DNA of 64,000 bases, from assembly GCA_026874595.1 (NCBI GenBank), contig CM049320.1:14013488-14077487 (forward strand). Reading direction: 5' to 3'. This stretch comes from Sipunculus nudus (lineage: Eukaryota; Annelida; Sipuncula; Golfingiida; Sipunculidae). The notes under the pieces were generated by a model, which ran no database searches, was not told the origin of the DNA, and saw only the letters and a program-made list of their open reading frames with translations. Positions 36,836 through 49,736 of this stretch are shown in pieces. Position 1 is the first letter of the stretch, and every line of letters begins with the position of its first letter. Position numbers and translations under genes: made by a program.

Positions 36836-37519
36836 CTAGAATATCAGCAGAAGCTGACAAAAGCCCTCAGCCAAAAGAACAGTGTTTAGAAGTGGTAACA
36901 GTGACAAGTACTAAATATCTGTTCTTACATGGTTGTATATCTGTACATGTCTCAGTTATAAATTTAAAATGGAGAGGTATGTACCATGACTCATAACAAT
37001 CCATCAAATGCTTCCTGAAAATAAGCTTCTAAGTTTTATTATATTATAAGCTCTGTGACCTTTAAAAGCAGGTCAAGGTCACCCATCTTCGAACTTGACC
37101 GAGATTTTGTCAGTATACATCTTCACCGAAAAAAAAAATTCCTACGGTGAAACCTTTTAGAGATATCCCGCTCACAAATTGTAGGTGGCGCCACCAAACT
37201 TGTGTAGCAGGTACAAATTATCGGTCCCAATAATCATAGTAAGTTTTGTGAAAATCCATCAAATGGTTACTGAGTAATAAGCATCTAAGTGTTTTTCTAT
37301 AATCAGCTCTAAAATGTAGAAAAATAGGTCAAGGTCACCCATCTTCGAACTTGACCGAGATTTTGTCGATATACATCTTTACCGAGGAAATAAAATTCTG
37401 ACGGTGAATCCTTTTCAAGATATCCCGCTCACAAGGTAAAAGTTAACGGACGCCGGACGGACGGACGGACGGACAGCTTGGGTGACGACAATAGCCCATC
37501 AGCCTAAGGGCTGAGGGCT
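36836..37519. mobile_element. Insertion unique to unit C1
   Basis: Unit C2 reads GCTGTTAAAAAGCAAAAAAC at 48,719 where C1 has about 680 bp between GATAAAAAGCA and AAAAACGGAC. The insert contains two units of a 250-bp repeat (GGTCAAGGTCACCCATCTTC at 37,070 and 37,327), a GGACGGACGGACGGACAG tract, and ends GGGCTGAGGGCTAAAAA; near its left end is AAAAGCCCTCAGCC, the inverse of the right end. A dispersed non-autonomous element. Confidence 0.75.
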
Positions 37520-38647
37520 AAAAAACGGACAAGTCTGGGGAGGCTGTGACAAAAAATATCTTTTAGCTTTTAAACATAAATCAGCCCATAGTATACAACG
37601 TTTCACAATTTAATTCAGAGGGGGTGGGGGTATATACTCTACAGAAGCACTGCACACATGAAATATAAATTTTTAATTCCATTCTGCCCATACTGGGATT
37701 ATTTGCGGGGGTTTGGTATATCGGTTAATAAAGAGACGCTGTGATACAAAAACTGACAACCATTGCGAATATTATACTTTCCCTTTATATTGGACGTTCA
37801 GGTTTATGGTAAACAGCAGTGAGAAAGCCGTGAACCTACATACGGAAAAGAGTCAAGAAAAGATCATTCATATGCTAATTTATATTAGGAGAGTCATATC
37901 TTTTATATATTGCAGACTTGGGGAAACATATATTCAATGTGTTGTGTAAAGTAATGTAGCGTAGCATGCCAAACACAATTACTATTAAATGCAAATTTAT
38001 TTGTAATTTTCTGATGAATAAATTTGATTAATTTCAATGTGTTACGTTTCAATCGTCTGCATGTTTCCTACTAGTTAAGGCGGTTCTGTGGGAACAATCA
38101 CTTTCGTTTTTCCTGATAAAATAGGCTTCAACAGGGAAAATCAGCCCATGCCCCGATGCAATTTTCTGATAAAACATAGTTGTCACAGATAGGGTCAATA
38201 TAGATTGCTCAGTTAAACACCCTCATCTGATTTTTGTGTGATTGTGTTTACGAGTGCTGATACAAATAACCGAATGTTTTTATATCCAGCGGACACAGTA
38301 ATTCTTCTGAACACGGCTTCTGTTTATTTAGCAGCGATGACTGACAGAACACACAATGTCATGTGTATATCTGGCAATCAGCTGAATAAGATATCAAATA
38401 TTAAACAAAAATCATGGGCAGATGGACACTGAGTGGTCATGATGTTAAAGCGCATATGTATCTTGCTCTTTTTGGTAAATAACCAACTTTCTCCTATCTC
38501 CTAGTGTTGCTTCTCTTTAGCATTCCTTTTGCCGAAATAGCTGAAAAAAATATCTTATGCTTACGATTACTAGAATAATGATACAAAGCGCAACGGTACC
38601 TAAGAATAAGAAAACATCAAACATAAAGAACTTGTTAAGAGGCATGT

Positions 38648-38845
38648 TTATATGAGGGACCTGATGTGATCACTTCCAAATTGCAGAATATGATCAATCC
38701 AGAACACCAACGTGTCTTCGGGTTTTGGCAGACTCCTGAAGATCTCCGAACCCCGTTTTATATTTATCCTGTAGGAGTCATTTGTTAACAATTCCAGCAC
38801 AGTATCCTTGATTTCTTCCACGTTTGACTCTGCTATGAGTTGTTT
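38648..38845 (-). pseudogene. UGT C-terminal fragment at a duplication junction (unit C1)
   Basis: The minus-strand frame matches the intact UGT from IAESNVEEI (about residue 425) to GSDHIRS (about 484), including the RINIKRGSEIF and FWIDHIL blocks. At about 38,845 the match stops and sequence of unit B begins; the same B sequence starts at about 60,873 without a UGT. At the other end one base is missing relative to the 49.9-kb copy (near 38,650), which ends the frame before the membrane anchor, although homology in DNA runs on to about 38,530. N-terminal domain, catalytic His and UDP-binding signature are all absent, so this is a relic. It is closer to the 49.7-kb copy (shared PKPEDTLVFW, HILQFG) than to the intact gene. 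Confidence 0.88.
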
Positions 38846-41490
38846 AAGGTTACACAAGACAGATAAACCTTTTTTTGGCTAATGTGGTTTGTTAATATTT
38901 GTTTGGTTTGCCAAAAAAAAAGACTCTTTATCAAACCCCCTTTTTATTGTAAAACAACAAAACCCAATCATCTTGGGTATCTGTCCAGGATACCTGTAAA
39001 CCTGCGACACACCAAATTGTGAGATAATAAGTGAAGCTATCGCTTTGAAACTGATCTCCTGTATACACTTATTCATACGAATCACTGAATTTTGTATACT
39101 TTAATGAAATTCTGAAGGATTGATTTGGTCATATATTTGCATGAATCTCGTGACTCGAATGTCTGTTTCCTTGCAAAGTATGTAAGAATGTCCAAGAAGA
39201 TTTGTAAAGAAATCCCTCTATTTGCACTTTCAAACGGCTGGAAGAATATCATAAAAGGACCAGCCACGAAACTAAGTCCGAGTCAAAGTCATCGGAGCTA
39301 AAAGAAATAAAACCACTTTATATAAAAGAATCATCCACTTCTTGCCTTTCATTCAATTTATCTTTTTTAATCTTATTTATAATTTTACCGGAATTTTACT
39401 GCTTCATGAAAAAGATGAAATTTGGTCAATATGTAAATTAACATAAAAAGGAACAGTTGTATACCATTAATCTATTTTATTATTTTATAATAATAACAGG
39501 TTTTTGGGGGAGGTAACCACCTCCATTTTTTTAATGTTCTCTTATCTAATGTATTTATATCTGCAGAGTTCCATTTCGGCTTAAGACTGCGTAACAGGGC
39601 GGTAGCACTCGCTTTCTATCAGATTATTTTTGTATCCTGGTCTGACCCAGGCCCGGTGTCTACCGCACCTGCGGGTCCTTGGTACGTAATCATCCCCAAG
39701 CTGGGTCATAATACCGAGGAACCCCCAAAAGACGCAGTCGCCTATGAGTGGTTTTTCTCAATATGAAAGTAAAACTTGTCCGTGCCGTTTGTGTGAATAC
39801 GTAATGCTATATGTCTATAAACGGGAAATGTGATTGTCAAGCAATATATATTTAAGACCAACCTCACTTACAAGATCTTACGCAAAATGTCATGACAACT
39901 TTAAATTTTAATACTAATAATCATTTTTTATAATTCAAATCAAATTAAAAAATTAAAGGTTTAGGTAAAATATTTAAACTAAACTAGATTTTAATCAAAT
40001 TTAGAAATTTAGAAAAAAATGAACTGACAATGCCGCATCAGTGGAATAGACCCACCATATATCTGATGTGCTTAAGGTAAAAAAAGCCAGTTAATACTCA
40101 AAATAATTACATTAAAAATATATATAAATTATCTTAAAATAGTAAATTTTAAATTTAAAACAAGACATGGGACTGAATTGACTAAATTATTCGATCAAAT
40201 TAATGATAAGGACTAATCATGCCTGTTTAAATCAAAAGCAATAGTATCTTTTTTTAAAAATATATGCCTTTTGATATTCATATTTATGTTTATATAGATA
40301 TTTATTTTAAAAATTCAAATAAAAGTACAAATTTATTTGTTACTTCATTTCAGTCAAATTTAAGAAAAACACAAGTAAATTGCCCCATGCCGTTCATATG
40401 GAATGTATACATCAAGGTTTGTATTGCCAGCAGAAGATTATGTATACCCTTATTATAAACAAATAATCATTTATTTTATTACTTAAAACAGTTTAAAATT
40501 ATAAACTTTCAGGCTTGAAATACGCTGGATAACAAAACAAAATCATTTTATTCCATTTTTCTCATCCTATTAATGATTGGAATAAATTCCAATGCTGCCT
40601 CTTTATATCCCAAATAACTATTAGGTTTTAAAAGTACACGCCTTTTTATATTCAAAAATTTTACATAAATTTTGAAGATTTATAAATGTTATATCTGATT
40701 GAATTAAGCAGTAAATATTTCTCCAAATTATAATTTCGTTAAGTGAACCCTTGACATTAACCCATATATTTAAAAAAAATTATGTTTAGCGGTTAGTTTA
40801 TAAATTGCCGATTTCAAGCCTTTTTGTCACTTTACCAGAGGGGTAATGTTTTGAAATATGATCTCCATGAATCACTTTTAACAAAAAATTACATGAAACC
40901 TAATAATGACGGGGGGGGGGGGGGGGGTGTGCAGCAAATTCGAAATTTAAGGCCTGTATGGGAATTGGCCCCGGAATATGTAGTTATCTCAGGAGTGGTT
41001 TGACCTATCGGTATGAACGTTTGAATGTCCATATATCTCGTATGCCTTTCTCATGTACACAGGTTGTGGTGCTACCTGGAACCGTTTTTGCGTGATATCC
41101 ATTCTTGCATGTATGGTTTTAATCACACGTGTGTCTTGAGTGGTTTGACATATCAAACCAACATTTTGCAACTCCATCCATCTCGTCGAGCATTGTCGTA
41201 CACTACAGTGATAGCGCGACCTACAATTTCATTTTCATTTTCGTATATATATCTCAGGAGTGGTGTGACATATCATTATGAAAGTATGTCGTGGCACCAC
41301 CTACACATTCACGTTTTTGTATACTATACCCATGCAATTACCTCAGGGTGGGTCAACGTTTCGGCCTAAAACTTTGTACCTCAAAATATCTTTGATAGCT
41401 TTTTCTTATGCAAAGACTTATGGCGTCACCTACAGTTTTATTTTGTGGTGTTTGTCTGTGCATCTTGGGATACTCTGGTATCTCTGATGC
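38845..41490. repeat. Segmental duplication unit B, copy 1
   Basis: Colinear with 60,873-63,615: both open with GACAGATAAACC, and share the block around 39,480-39,740 (61,500-61,760), the AT-rich middle and the GTTTGACCTATCGGTATGA block at 41,000 (63,130). No coding potential recognised. A run of about 17 G at 40,911 is absent from copy 2. Confidence 0.88.
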
Positions 41491-42213
41491 CAGAAATGTA
41501 AAGGCGTTTCACGTCAGAAGACATTCTATGTCTAAAATAAACCATAGATCTGTTTCGGTGTCTATCTGTATTTCGGCTGACACACGTATAGTCTCTTGTC
41601 GATGTAATTCTATATAGGTTATATAATTGAATAAACGTGTATAAAAATTTTCAGGAAATCCAAATCAGCCATCTGGCCACATTCAAGATCATGTTTTTAA
41701 TAAAATCAAGGAGAACAATAGCTACAAGTGCAAGTAAAAGGCCAGCTTCAACTACAAATGTAACAGCCACCTATCTTGGATAATTGCTGAAATGGTATTT
41801 TCAATTTCATCATTTTTTTTTACTTATCGTCATATACAACAATACACAGAGTCAATACAAGACCATTCTGTCTCTTCTTCACAACTGTACGGTAAACAGG
41901 CCCCACCACTCCAAATAAATATGTCAACAGACTAATTTAATTTTTTTGTTCTTTGTATATATTTTTAAAGCTAAAATGGTTCTTCAGGATTTCCCTCGGT
42001 TAGAAAAAATCAGGGAAAACTAATTTATCATTTCCAGGGGAAAATGTTATGTAATTGACATTCCATGCCGCCGGCGACAGCATTCATTAATTACAGGTTT
42101 TATAATCACCGCCCCTTTCGATTGATTTTCTGGTGTATAAAATGTAATCTGTTTTCTTTTTCGTTTTATGCGTGTCTAGTTTGGAGATGCAGAACATTGA
42201 TACAAAACGGATA

Positions 42214-42650
42214 TTTGTCACAGTGTACATGGGAATCCAGTTCATTATGGACACACAAATAATTTACATGGGAATTCAAATATAAAACTAATTGAGACTG
42301 GAATCCAATCTAAACTGGTTGACTTCCAGTGTTCTTAGGAATTACATAAAAAATTAAAATCTCAGCTAGTTATTTAGGTAAATCTCCATGTACGCTGGTT
42401 TACATTTGGATATCCTGAAGTGTACCAGTTATTTGTCACAATGTACAGGGGAATCTAGTTTATTTTGGAACACAAATGATTTACATGGGAATTCAAATAT
42501 AAAACTAATTGAGACTCGAATACAATCTAAACTGGTTTACTTACAGTGATCTTAGGGATTACATAAAAAATTAAAATCTCAGCTAGTTATTTTGGTTATT
42601 CTCCATGTACATTGGTTTACATTGGGATATCCTGAAGTTTACCAGTTAAA
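42214..42650 (+). repeat. Tandem duplication of about 217 bp in unit C2
   Basis: TTTGTCACAGTGTACATGGG (about 42,214) recurs as TTTGTCACAATGTACAGGGG (about 42,432), with the following TTTACATGGGAATTCAAATA block repeated. Confidence 0.85.
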
Positions 42651-43068
42651 TATGGAATATCCTGGAATAGTCTGGAACACAAAGATGTTTTAGGTAAATC
42701 TTTTCCTATTAAGTTCCTGTTGCATCGGAATATCCAAATATTAAAGTGAAGTTCAATGTCAGGTTAACAATACAGGGCCTATCCCCAGACATTGATTGAC
42801 TCTGTATTTAACAATTCACACTACTAAAATGGTAATGATTAGAAATACAGGAATAAACTTCCACGTAAATTTGGTAAAGAGAATAAAACATTCATTTTTA
42901 ATTGACAGCCTCGGTATTCTCATAATTTACAGTTCATTATTTTTATAACAACAGCAAAAAAACAGCCCTTTATCAAATCACTTAAACACACTTGCTATAA
43001 AGTGTAAAACATTAAGGTAGTTAACCGAACTTTAAATTCTAAAGTAAACAAGTGTTTTCAACACAGTC

Positions 43069-44046
43069 CAAAGTATTCCTATTCATAAAAGGTGATTTAG
43101 TTTCAAACATTAGGTAATTGAAATTCCTATCATAACTTCTGTGCATTATAATTCATAGTTACATTGATGGAGCCCTGACCTTACCTAATACACTGTGACA
43201 TGTATACGTGCAAATCATTATGTTGGGAAATTAGTGATTCTACGCTGTGAATAAAGTACAAGTGAACACTTTTTGAACAATGAAAATAACCTGCATTAAT
43301 TTAGCTTACAGTGCAGTTACACTGAATCATCCGAGCCCTATGTAAGGCTTTTTTTAAATCGGACATTTAGTTCCAACAAAACTGTTGATGCTAGAATATA
43401 TCACATCTTTACATTTAATTTCTTTGCATGGTGTAAATGTAATTCTTTTATCAAGAACTATTCTGAAATTTAGTGATGACTACTTCTTAGAATGTTATAA
43501 CATGTAAACTTTATATTAATGCTAAAAATGCCAATTTCCTGAAAATGGTCCTAAATGTCCAAAGTATTCCTATTCATAAAAGGTGATTTAGTTTCAAACA
43601 TTAGGTTATTGAAATTCCTATCATAACTTCTGTGCATTATAATTCACAGTTACACTGATGGAGCCCTGACCTTGCCTAATACACTGTGACATGTATACGT
43701 GCAAATCATTATGTTGGGAAATTAGTGATTCTACGCTGTGAATATAGTATAAGTGGACACTTTTTGAACAATGACAATAACGTGCATAAATTTAACTTAC
43801 AGTGCAGTTACACTGTATCATCCGAGCCCTATGTAAGGCTTTTTTTTTTAAACTGACATTTAGTTCCAACAAAACTGTTGATGCTAGAATATTTCACATC
43901 TTTACATTTAATTTCTTTGCATGGTGTAAATGTAATTCTTTTATCAAGAACTATTCTTAAATTTAGTGATGACTACTTCTTAGGGTGTTATAAAATGTAA
44001 ACTTTATATTAATGCTAAAAATGCCAATTTCCTGAAAATGGTCCTA
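43069..44046 (+). repeat. Tandem duplication of about 488 bp in unit C2
   Basis: The block starting GTCCAAAGTATTCCTATTCA at 43,069 recurs almost unchanged from about 43,557; both copies end in CCTGAAAATGGTCCTAAATG. Unit C1 has a single copy (about 30,107). Confidence 0.9.
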
Positions 44047-45178
44047 AATGTCTACCTTACATTTAAGATTGTAGATTTCTTACTGTGATTGAAAATATCA
44101 TAACCATTCTTAAGAAAATGTAAATCAGTAGTACTGACAATCTAATCAAGATATCTGCAGGTTCATATTTTGCATGTAAATGTATAAATAAATCACATAT
44201 ACCATTTTGTTTGTCCTTTTATAACCAGCACCCCATAGAATGCACGTATACATGTAATCACCTAGGAAGCTGATAATTTGACAACATAGAATACTCGAGA
44301 ATAAGGAAAGCAAAAACAACTTTAGGTCAAGTAAAGAGTAAGTTTCCGATACATTTGTAAGTTACAAGAAAATACACATCAATTATCCCCCTAGGACGAT
44401 CTGGCGGGCCCCTTTCTCATAGAAACAAATAGAAAGATATCCTTTATATCTGTATACTGAGAAACATGATTTAATTCAATGATATAGTTATAGTATCCCA
44501 ATTGTAAGCCTAATTTTTTTACACATAAATAAGACTCTGTCAAAATGATTATGGTTTCATGCAAATTCACCTGAATACTTATTTGTAGTTGTGATTTTAT
44601 CTAGGACTGGGCGAAAATGTGCACTTAACGAGTATATATGTTACGTAGTACTGTCGTTGAAGCTCATACGGAAGTGGCGTGTCACACCCCCTATCGCTTT
44701 CTTTCCCTTTCCCCTAACAAAATGTTTCAAGCGACTGTAATTCATGTTTAGCAGGTAACAAAGCGTGTAAAAGAGCAGTAAGGCTAGTACTGTAATACTC
44801 CTGCGTGCTGTGTCTTCTTTTGTTTGTACATTCCCTTAAATTAATTATTTTTAATATGTGGTTAGGTCCAATCAATAAGATTGTACATACTTTGCCTTTT
44901 CAGGGATGAAAACATCTGTTAAGGTATAGACTATATAAGAGAACCGAAGCGTGCAGCAAATGGAGAAGCAAAAGACAACCTGAAGTTGTTATACTTAGGG
45001 ACATAAGTGTTTTTGGATAGCAGAGAGTTCTACCTTATGTGTGATGCCAAGATTTACATAGTGGATTATCACTTGCTCATAGTGTCTTGTATATTTCATG
45101 TTATTTTTTTAATGCGTCCTGTTGAAACTTTAGATTTTTTTACTTTAATCCAGAAAGGGATCTTTCAGTTGTTTACCA

Positions 45179-45209
<31 letters not shown>

Positions 45210-48200
45210 CGTGTGTATGTGTATGTGTATTTCAAACAGGTGAAATTGATTATAATGGAAGTTTTTAATAGTAACGGAGGCATATATATGTTGTAGTAAT
45301 AACAGAATTATGTTCATGTTATATTTTGACGTGGATACTTTTATTTCTTCAGTTTACAAAGTATTGTAATGTAACAACAAACAAGTGACCCATGGATCAT
45401 GAATATTCTAGGCCCAGTGTTTTCGATTTATGCCCGGACGGACGGACAGACAGACGGGCAGACAGACGTACGGCGGACATAGAGTGGTCGCTATAGCTCA
45501 GATGACTTTCAGTGAGCTGTGCTAAAAATAAAGGGAATGAATTTACGCTAGATTCCTGCTTGTCGGTATATTAAATTTTCCCATGTAAATCAAGTTCTAC
45601 AAGTAGACCAATTGACTCAGTAAAATAATTCATTCTAAAAGGTAATAAAAAGACCACCATAAGTTGGTCAGTATATATTAATGTTATATATAATTAGTAC
45701 TAAGACAATGATTTAATGAATGTAGCTAAATGAACATACTGGATGTTGAACCGGCCGTAATAGAATGAAGTAGGATGGTCAATCATGTTTGTCCGAGTAG
45801 TTGGTGTTCGAATAGCGGCCTTCCTACTTTGTTTGGAGTTTCAGGTTTCACATTACTATATTCAGCAGATACTCCGCCAGTTTTAATTATTCTACCCCGA
45901 CAAATGCATTACTATTTGCCCTCTATGCATACGAAGTTTATCAGCCATATCTTTTGTAAATATGGTGATATGTTGAATTAAATAGAAAGTATTGTGAGAC
46001 AGCTTTTTAACAGCTCTAGAAACATATTAATAACAGTAAGATTTAACTAATTTTAACATGTAACTTGAATATTTTTATGTTTGCGCTGATTCTTGGCAGA
46101 TATATCCTCTGTCCATGATCTCTTTTAATTGTTGGTTAAATAACATTTAATTTTATTACTATAGAATTATATGAATATAATGTTTAATGGAATGCAGAAT
46201 TTAAGAGTTTCAATATACATACAGGCACGCAAAGGGTAGCGTTAGTCAGCCTTAGGCAGCCAATCTTCTCCTGAATAGGGTGGGGTACTTACTCCGGAAT
46301 GGTCATTAAAGGTAATTTTTTTTCAGGGTCAAGCGATTGGACTCCAGCCCGGGTAACCAGAGATAATTTGTTCAAGCCGCCCGCCAGCCTATCTATTATG
46401 AATCTCTTCAGAAAGAAGAATTTGATTAAAGAAGTATTGTTGTTTGTGGAACTAAAGAAGCATCTAGGTTACTACCATGTTGATTTAATAACTGCTGTTC
46501 TGTGATGGCTGGTTGAAGTGCCGGGGTCCAGAGCATGATCATTTAGCTACACTTATGACAATTATTACCAGAGTTAACTGCAAGAATTTTATGAACCATT
46601 ACAATAAGTATGTAACAGTCCTAGAATGGTTAAATTCTACGCAAAATATATTTGATTATTTCTGGTTGTTTTGACCAGAAGAATGATTGGACCCGTATCT
46701 ACTTACCAGACGGGTTATTTTTAATCAATTTTGATTTTTACAACCAGTATGTTTATAAGTGTACAATAGCTACATTCCTGTTTGTGTCAATCTGTCACGA
46801 GGGCATGTTTGGTAAAAAAATCCTGGTTACATGAATACTCTACCTGTATGCTCGAATCGTCTATCCTACACGTAAAAGTTGCGTTCTCAAACACTATATT
46901 CGGACTGTTCTTGATCAATGGTCTATGTGCTACACTACACCTGTTAGCAGCCGGATAAAAACACCAAACAAGTTTGTGGGCAGTGATAAATTATGCATGT
47001 GGTTAAAAAGTTCAGATCAAAGCGCAAAGTGCTTATCTTCTAATCGTTCCATTAATACTAATTCATAACTGCCACTATGGAACTGAAGGAAACAATATGC
47101 AACTATTACAGGATCATTTCCTATATATCGTTAAAGATGACAGAAGCAATAATTATAACCATATGATTAAATTAAATGTGTATCCTTCATGTGAATGAAC
47201 AAGGTTGCGAATTTCATGATTAAATCTTATGTCCATAATTTAAAAATAGATAGATAAAGTTAAATGAACACACATTAAAAATACATGTAAGAATTGTTCA
47301 ATATCACAGACTCACTACAACTGATAAAAATAGAACATCCTCGTCTTTATTTTTCTAAAGATTACTTCTTAGTTGTATAGGTTCACATTTACATATATAG
47401 ATACCTAGTTGGCTTGTCCATAGCAGGCAATATAGCTACCTGCTTGTATTAAGATCGCTGTAATTTATTTTTCATGTTTTACAACACTTCATTTCATTCA
47501 TGTTTTATTCTACAATTTACTGTCATACCAAGTGTAAAGCCTTATATTAAAGGGACCTAATCACATATAAAGCATTTTGAATAAACACGAAAAATAGCGT
47601 CTTCTCTTTGAAATAAATTCGTCCATACCAAATATTGCCCTGAAACCTTTGGTTTCACATGTCAATGACTGTTAAACATGTGGACCGGGCGCGAACACAG
47701 GTTTCAGCATAAGCACAGATCGTGGATCTCCGTGCATCGCCCGGGCCCAGCACATGAGTATCATGAGAAGCTTTGAATGACTTAGACATCAAAATGTAAT
47801 TCATGTTCTAAACATTTAAAACAACATGAAACATCATGTAATGGCTCAGGGACCCAATACACGGGCTGACTCTGTGCTACGCGTATCATTCCTTCTAAGA
47901 ACCCTTGGCTTATCAATCAGATCTAAAGTGGATTTACATTCTCTACATGAACCGTTATGTCCATATAGAAGGGATATACCAGAGGACATGAAGGTCCAAG
48001 TAGAGGCTACTTTGAACCTGACCTTGCTCGGGATTTATCATGCAGGTGCAAAATCGGACCTCCGGTCACCCGGCCTTATTATGGTAAACAGAAACATGTG
48101 GACTGTGTTTACTGACATGCAGATCAATAACAAGGTGTTATACAGCCGTATGCCAGATACTGTGTCCTAGAATGGTTAAACTTGGAAACTTAAGTATGAT

Positions 48201-48465
48201 TGAAATGACAGTTGGAGAGAATATGCGTTATATTGCTCCTGATTATGTTCCTCTAAGCATGACTTGAATTATAAAGAATAACTGTACCTCTTTTTTGCCA
48301 ATGTTATTGTATTAGGGGTCTGATGATGAATTATCTTGTAATATTCTTGTCATTTAAGCGGTGCCCATGTGCCAAGTGAAAGTGTATTGATGCGGTTCTG
48401 GTTGAGTGACCTTTACCTAATTTTTGTCCATTAAATGTTACCATGTAAACAACTGCGACCAACAG

Positions 48466-48622
48466 CGACTCCAACGGTGGCTCGTAAAGTACACACAGAA
48501 TTTTATTTTATCTCGTTCCCACGCGAAAGTATCTCGTTTCCATGCTAGGGAACGCGATCTACCGCATGAGAACGATGTAATAAATAATTCTCTGTGTGTC
48601 CTATACGAGCCACCGTAGACTC
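48466..48622. mobile_element. Foldback MITE (TATCTCGTTCCC family), copy in C2
   Basis: Same element at the matching position of unit C2 and more complete at its outer ends: GACTCCAACGGTGGCTCGTA at left is inverted as TACGAGCCACCGTAGACTCC at right. Inner arms are more decayed than in C1. It therefore predates the duplication. Confidence 0.75.
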
Positions 48623-49736
48623 CAACACTCTGTGTTGTTTGAATTACGTGGAGGACAGCAAGGATCCTCCTGGAAGCACATGCAAATCACAAAATGGAAA
48701 ACAGGTTATAAGAAAGCAAGCTGTTAAAAAGCAAAAAACGGACAAGCTGGGGAGGCTGTGACAAAAATATCTTTTAGCTTTTGAACATAAATCAGTTCAT
48801 AGTATACAACGTTTCACAATTTAATACAGAGGGGGTGGGGTGGGAGTATATACCCTACAGAAGCACTGCACACATGAAATATAAAGTTTTAATTCCATGC
48901 TTCCCGTGCTGGGATTAGTTGCGGGGATTTGGTATATCGGTTTATAAAGAGACGCTGTGACACAAAAACTGAAAAGCATTGCGAATATTACACATTTCCT
49001 TTATATTGGATGTTCAGGTTTATGGTAAACAGCTATGAGAAAGCCGTGAACCTACATACGGAAAAGTGTCCAGAAATGATCATTCATATGGTAATTTATA
49101 TTAGGAGAATAATATCTTTTATATATTGCAGACTTGGGGAAACATATATTCAATATTTTGTGTAAAGTAATGTAGCGTAGCATGCCTAAAACAATTACTA
49201 TTTAATGCCAATTTATTTGTAATTTTGTGATGAATAAATTTGATTCATTTCAATGTGTTGTGTTTAAATCGTCTGCATGTTTGGCATCTGAGTTTCCTAC
49301 TAGTAGAGGTGCTTCTTTGGGAACAATCACTTTCGTTTTTTCTGATAAAATAGGCTTCAACAGGGAAAATCAGCCCATGCCCCGATGCAATTTCCTGATT
49401 AAACATAGTTGTCACAGAAGGGGTCAACATAGATTGCTCAGTTAAACACCCTCATCTGATTTTTGTGTGATTGTGTTTAAGAGTGCTGATACAAATAACC
49501 GAATGTTTTTATTTCCAGCGGACACAGTAATTCTTTTGAACACGGCTTCTGTTTATTTAGCAACGATGACTGACAGAACACAATGTCATGTGTATATCTG
49601 GCAATCAGCTGAATAAGAAATCAAATGTTAAACAAAAATCATGGGCAGATGGACAATGAGTGGTCATGATGTTAATGCGCATATGTATCTTGCTCTTGTT
49701 GGTAAATAAACAACTTTCTTCTATTAGTGCTTCTCT

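Larger units (their letters stand above)
28980..38845. repeat. Segmental duplication unit C, copy 1
   Basis: Colinear with 41,490-51,250. Anchors seen by eye: 28,987 with 41,500; 29,770 with 42,295; 30,680 with 44,903; 34,560 with 46,247; 36,035 with 47,684; 37,720 with 48,936; 38,650-38,845 with 49,870-50,057. Copy 1 has two extra blocks (about 31,160-33,840 and 36,836-37,519) and lacks the local duplications of copy 2. No intact gene is inside; it ends in a UGT fragment. Confidence 0.88.

Noticed and set aside
37713-37949. 78-codon open frame conserved at 48,929-49,165
   Set aside because: Begins with TTG rather than ATG in both copies; conservation follows from the segmental duplication and amino-acid changes are as frequent as expected for non-coding drift. 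No family recognised.
41025-41369. 114-codon plus-strand open frame
   Set aside because: It lies in degenerate repeats with the CTCAGGAGTGGTTTGAC motif, and the copy in B2 (63,130 onward) is not kept open.
47826-48170. 114-codon open frame in unit C2
   Set aside because: The C1 counterpart (from 36,180) has a stop in the middle and no recognisable domain; likely chance.
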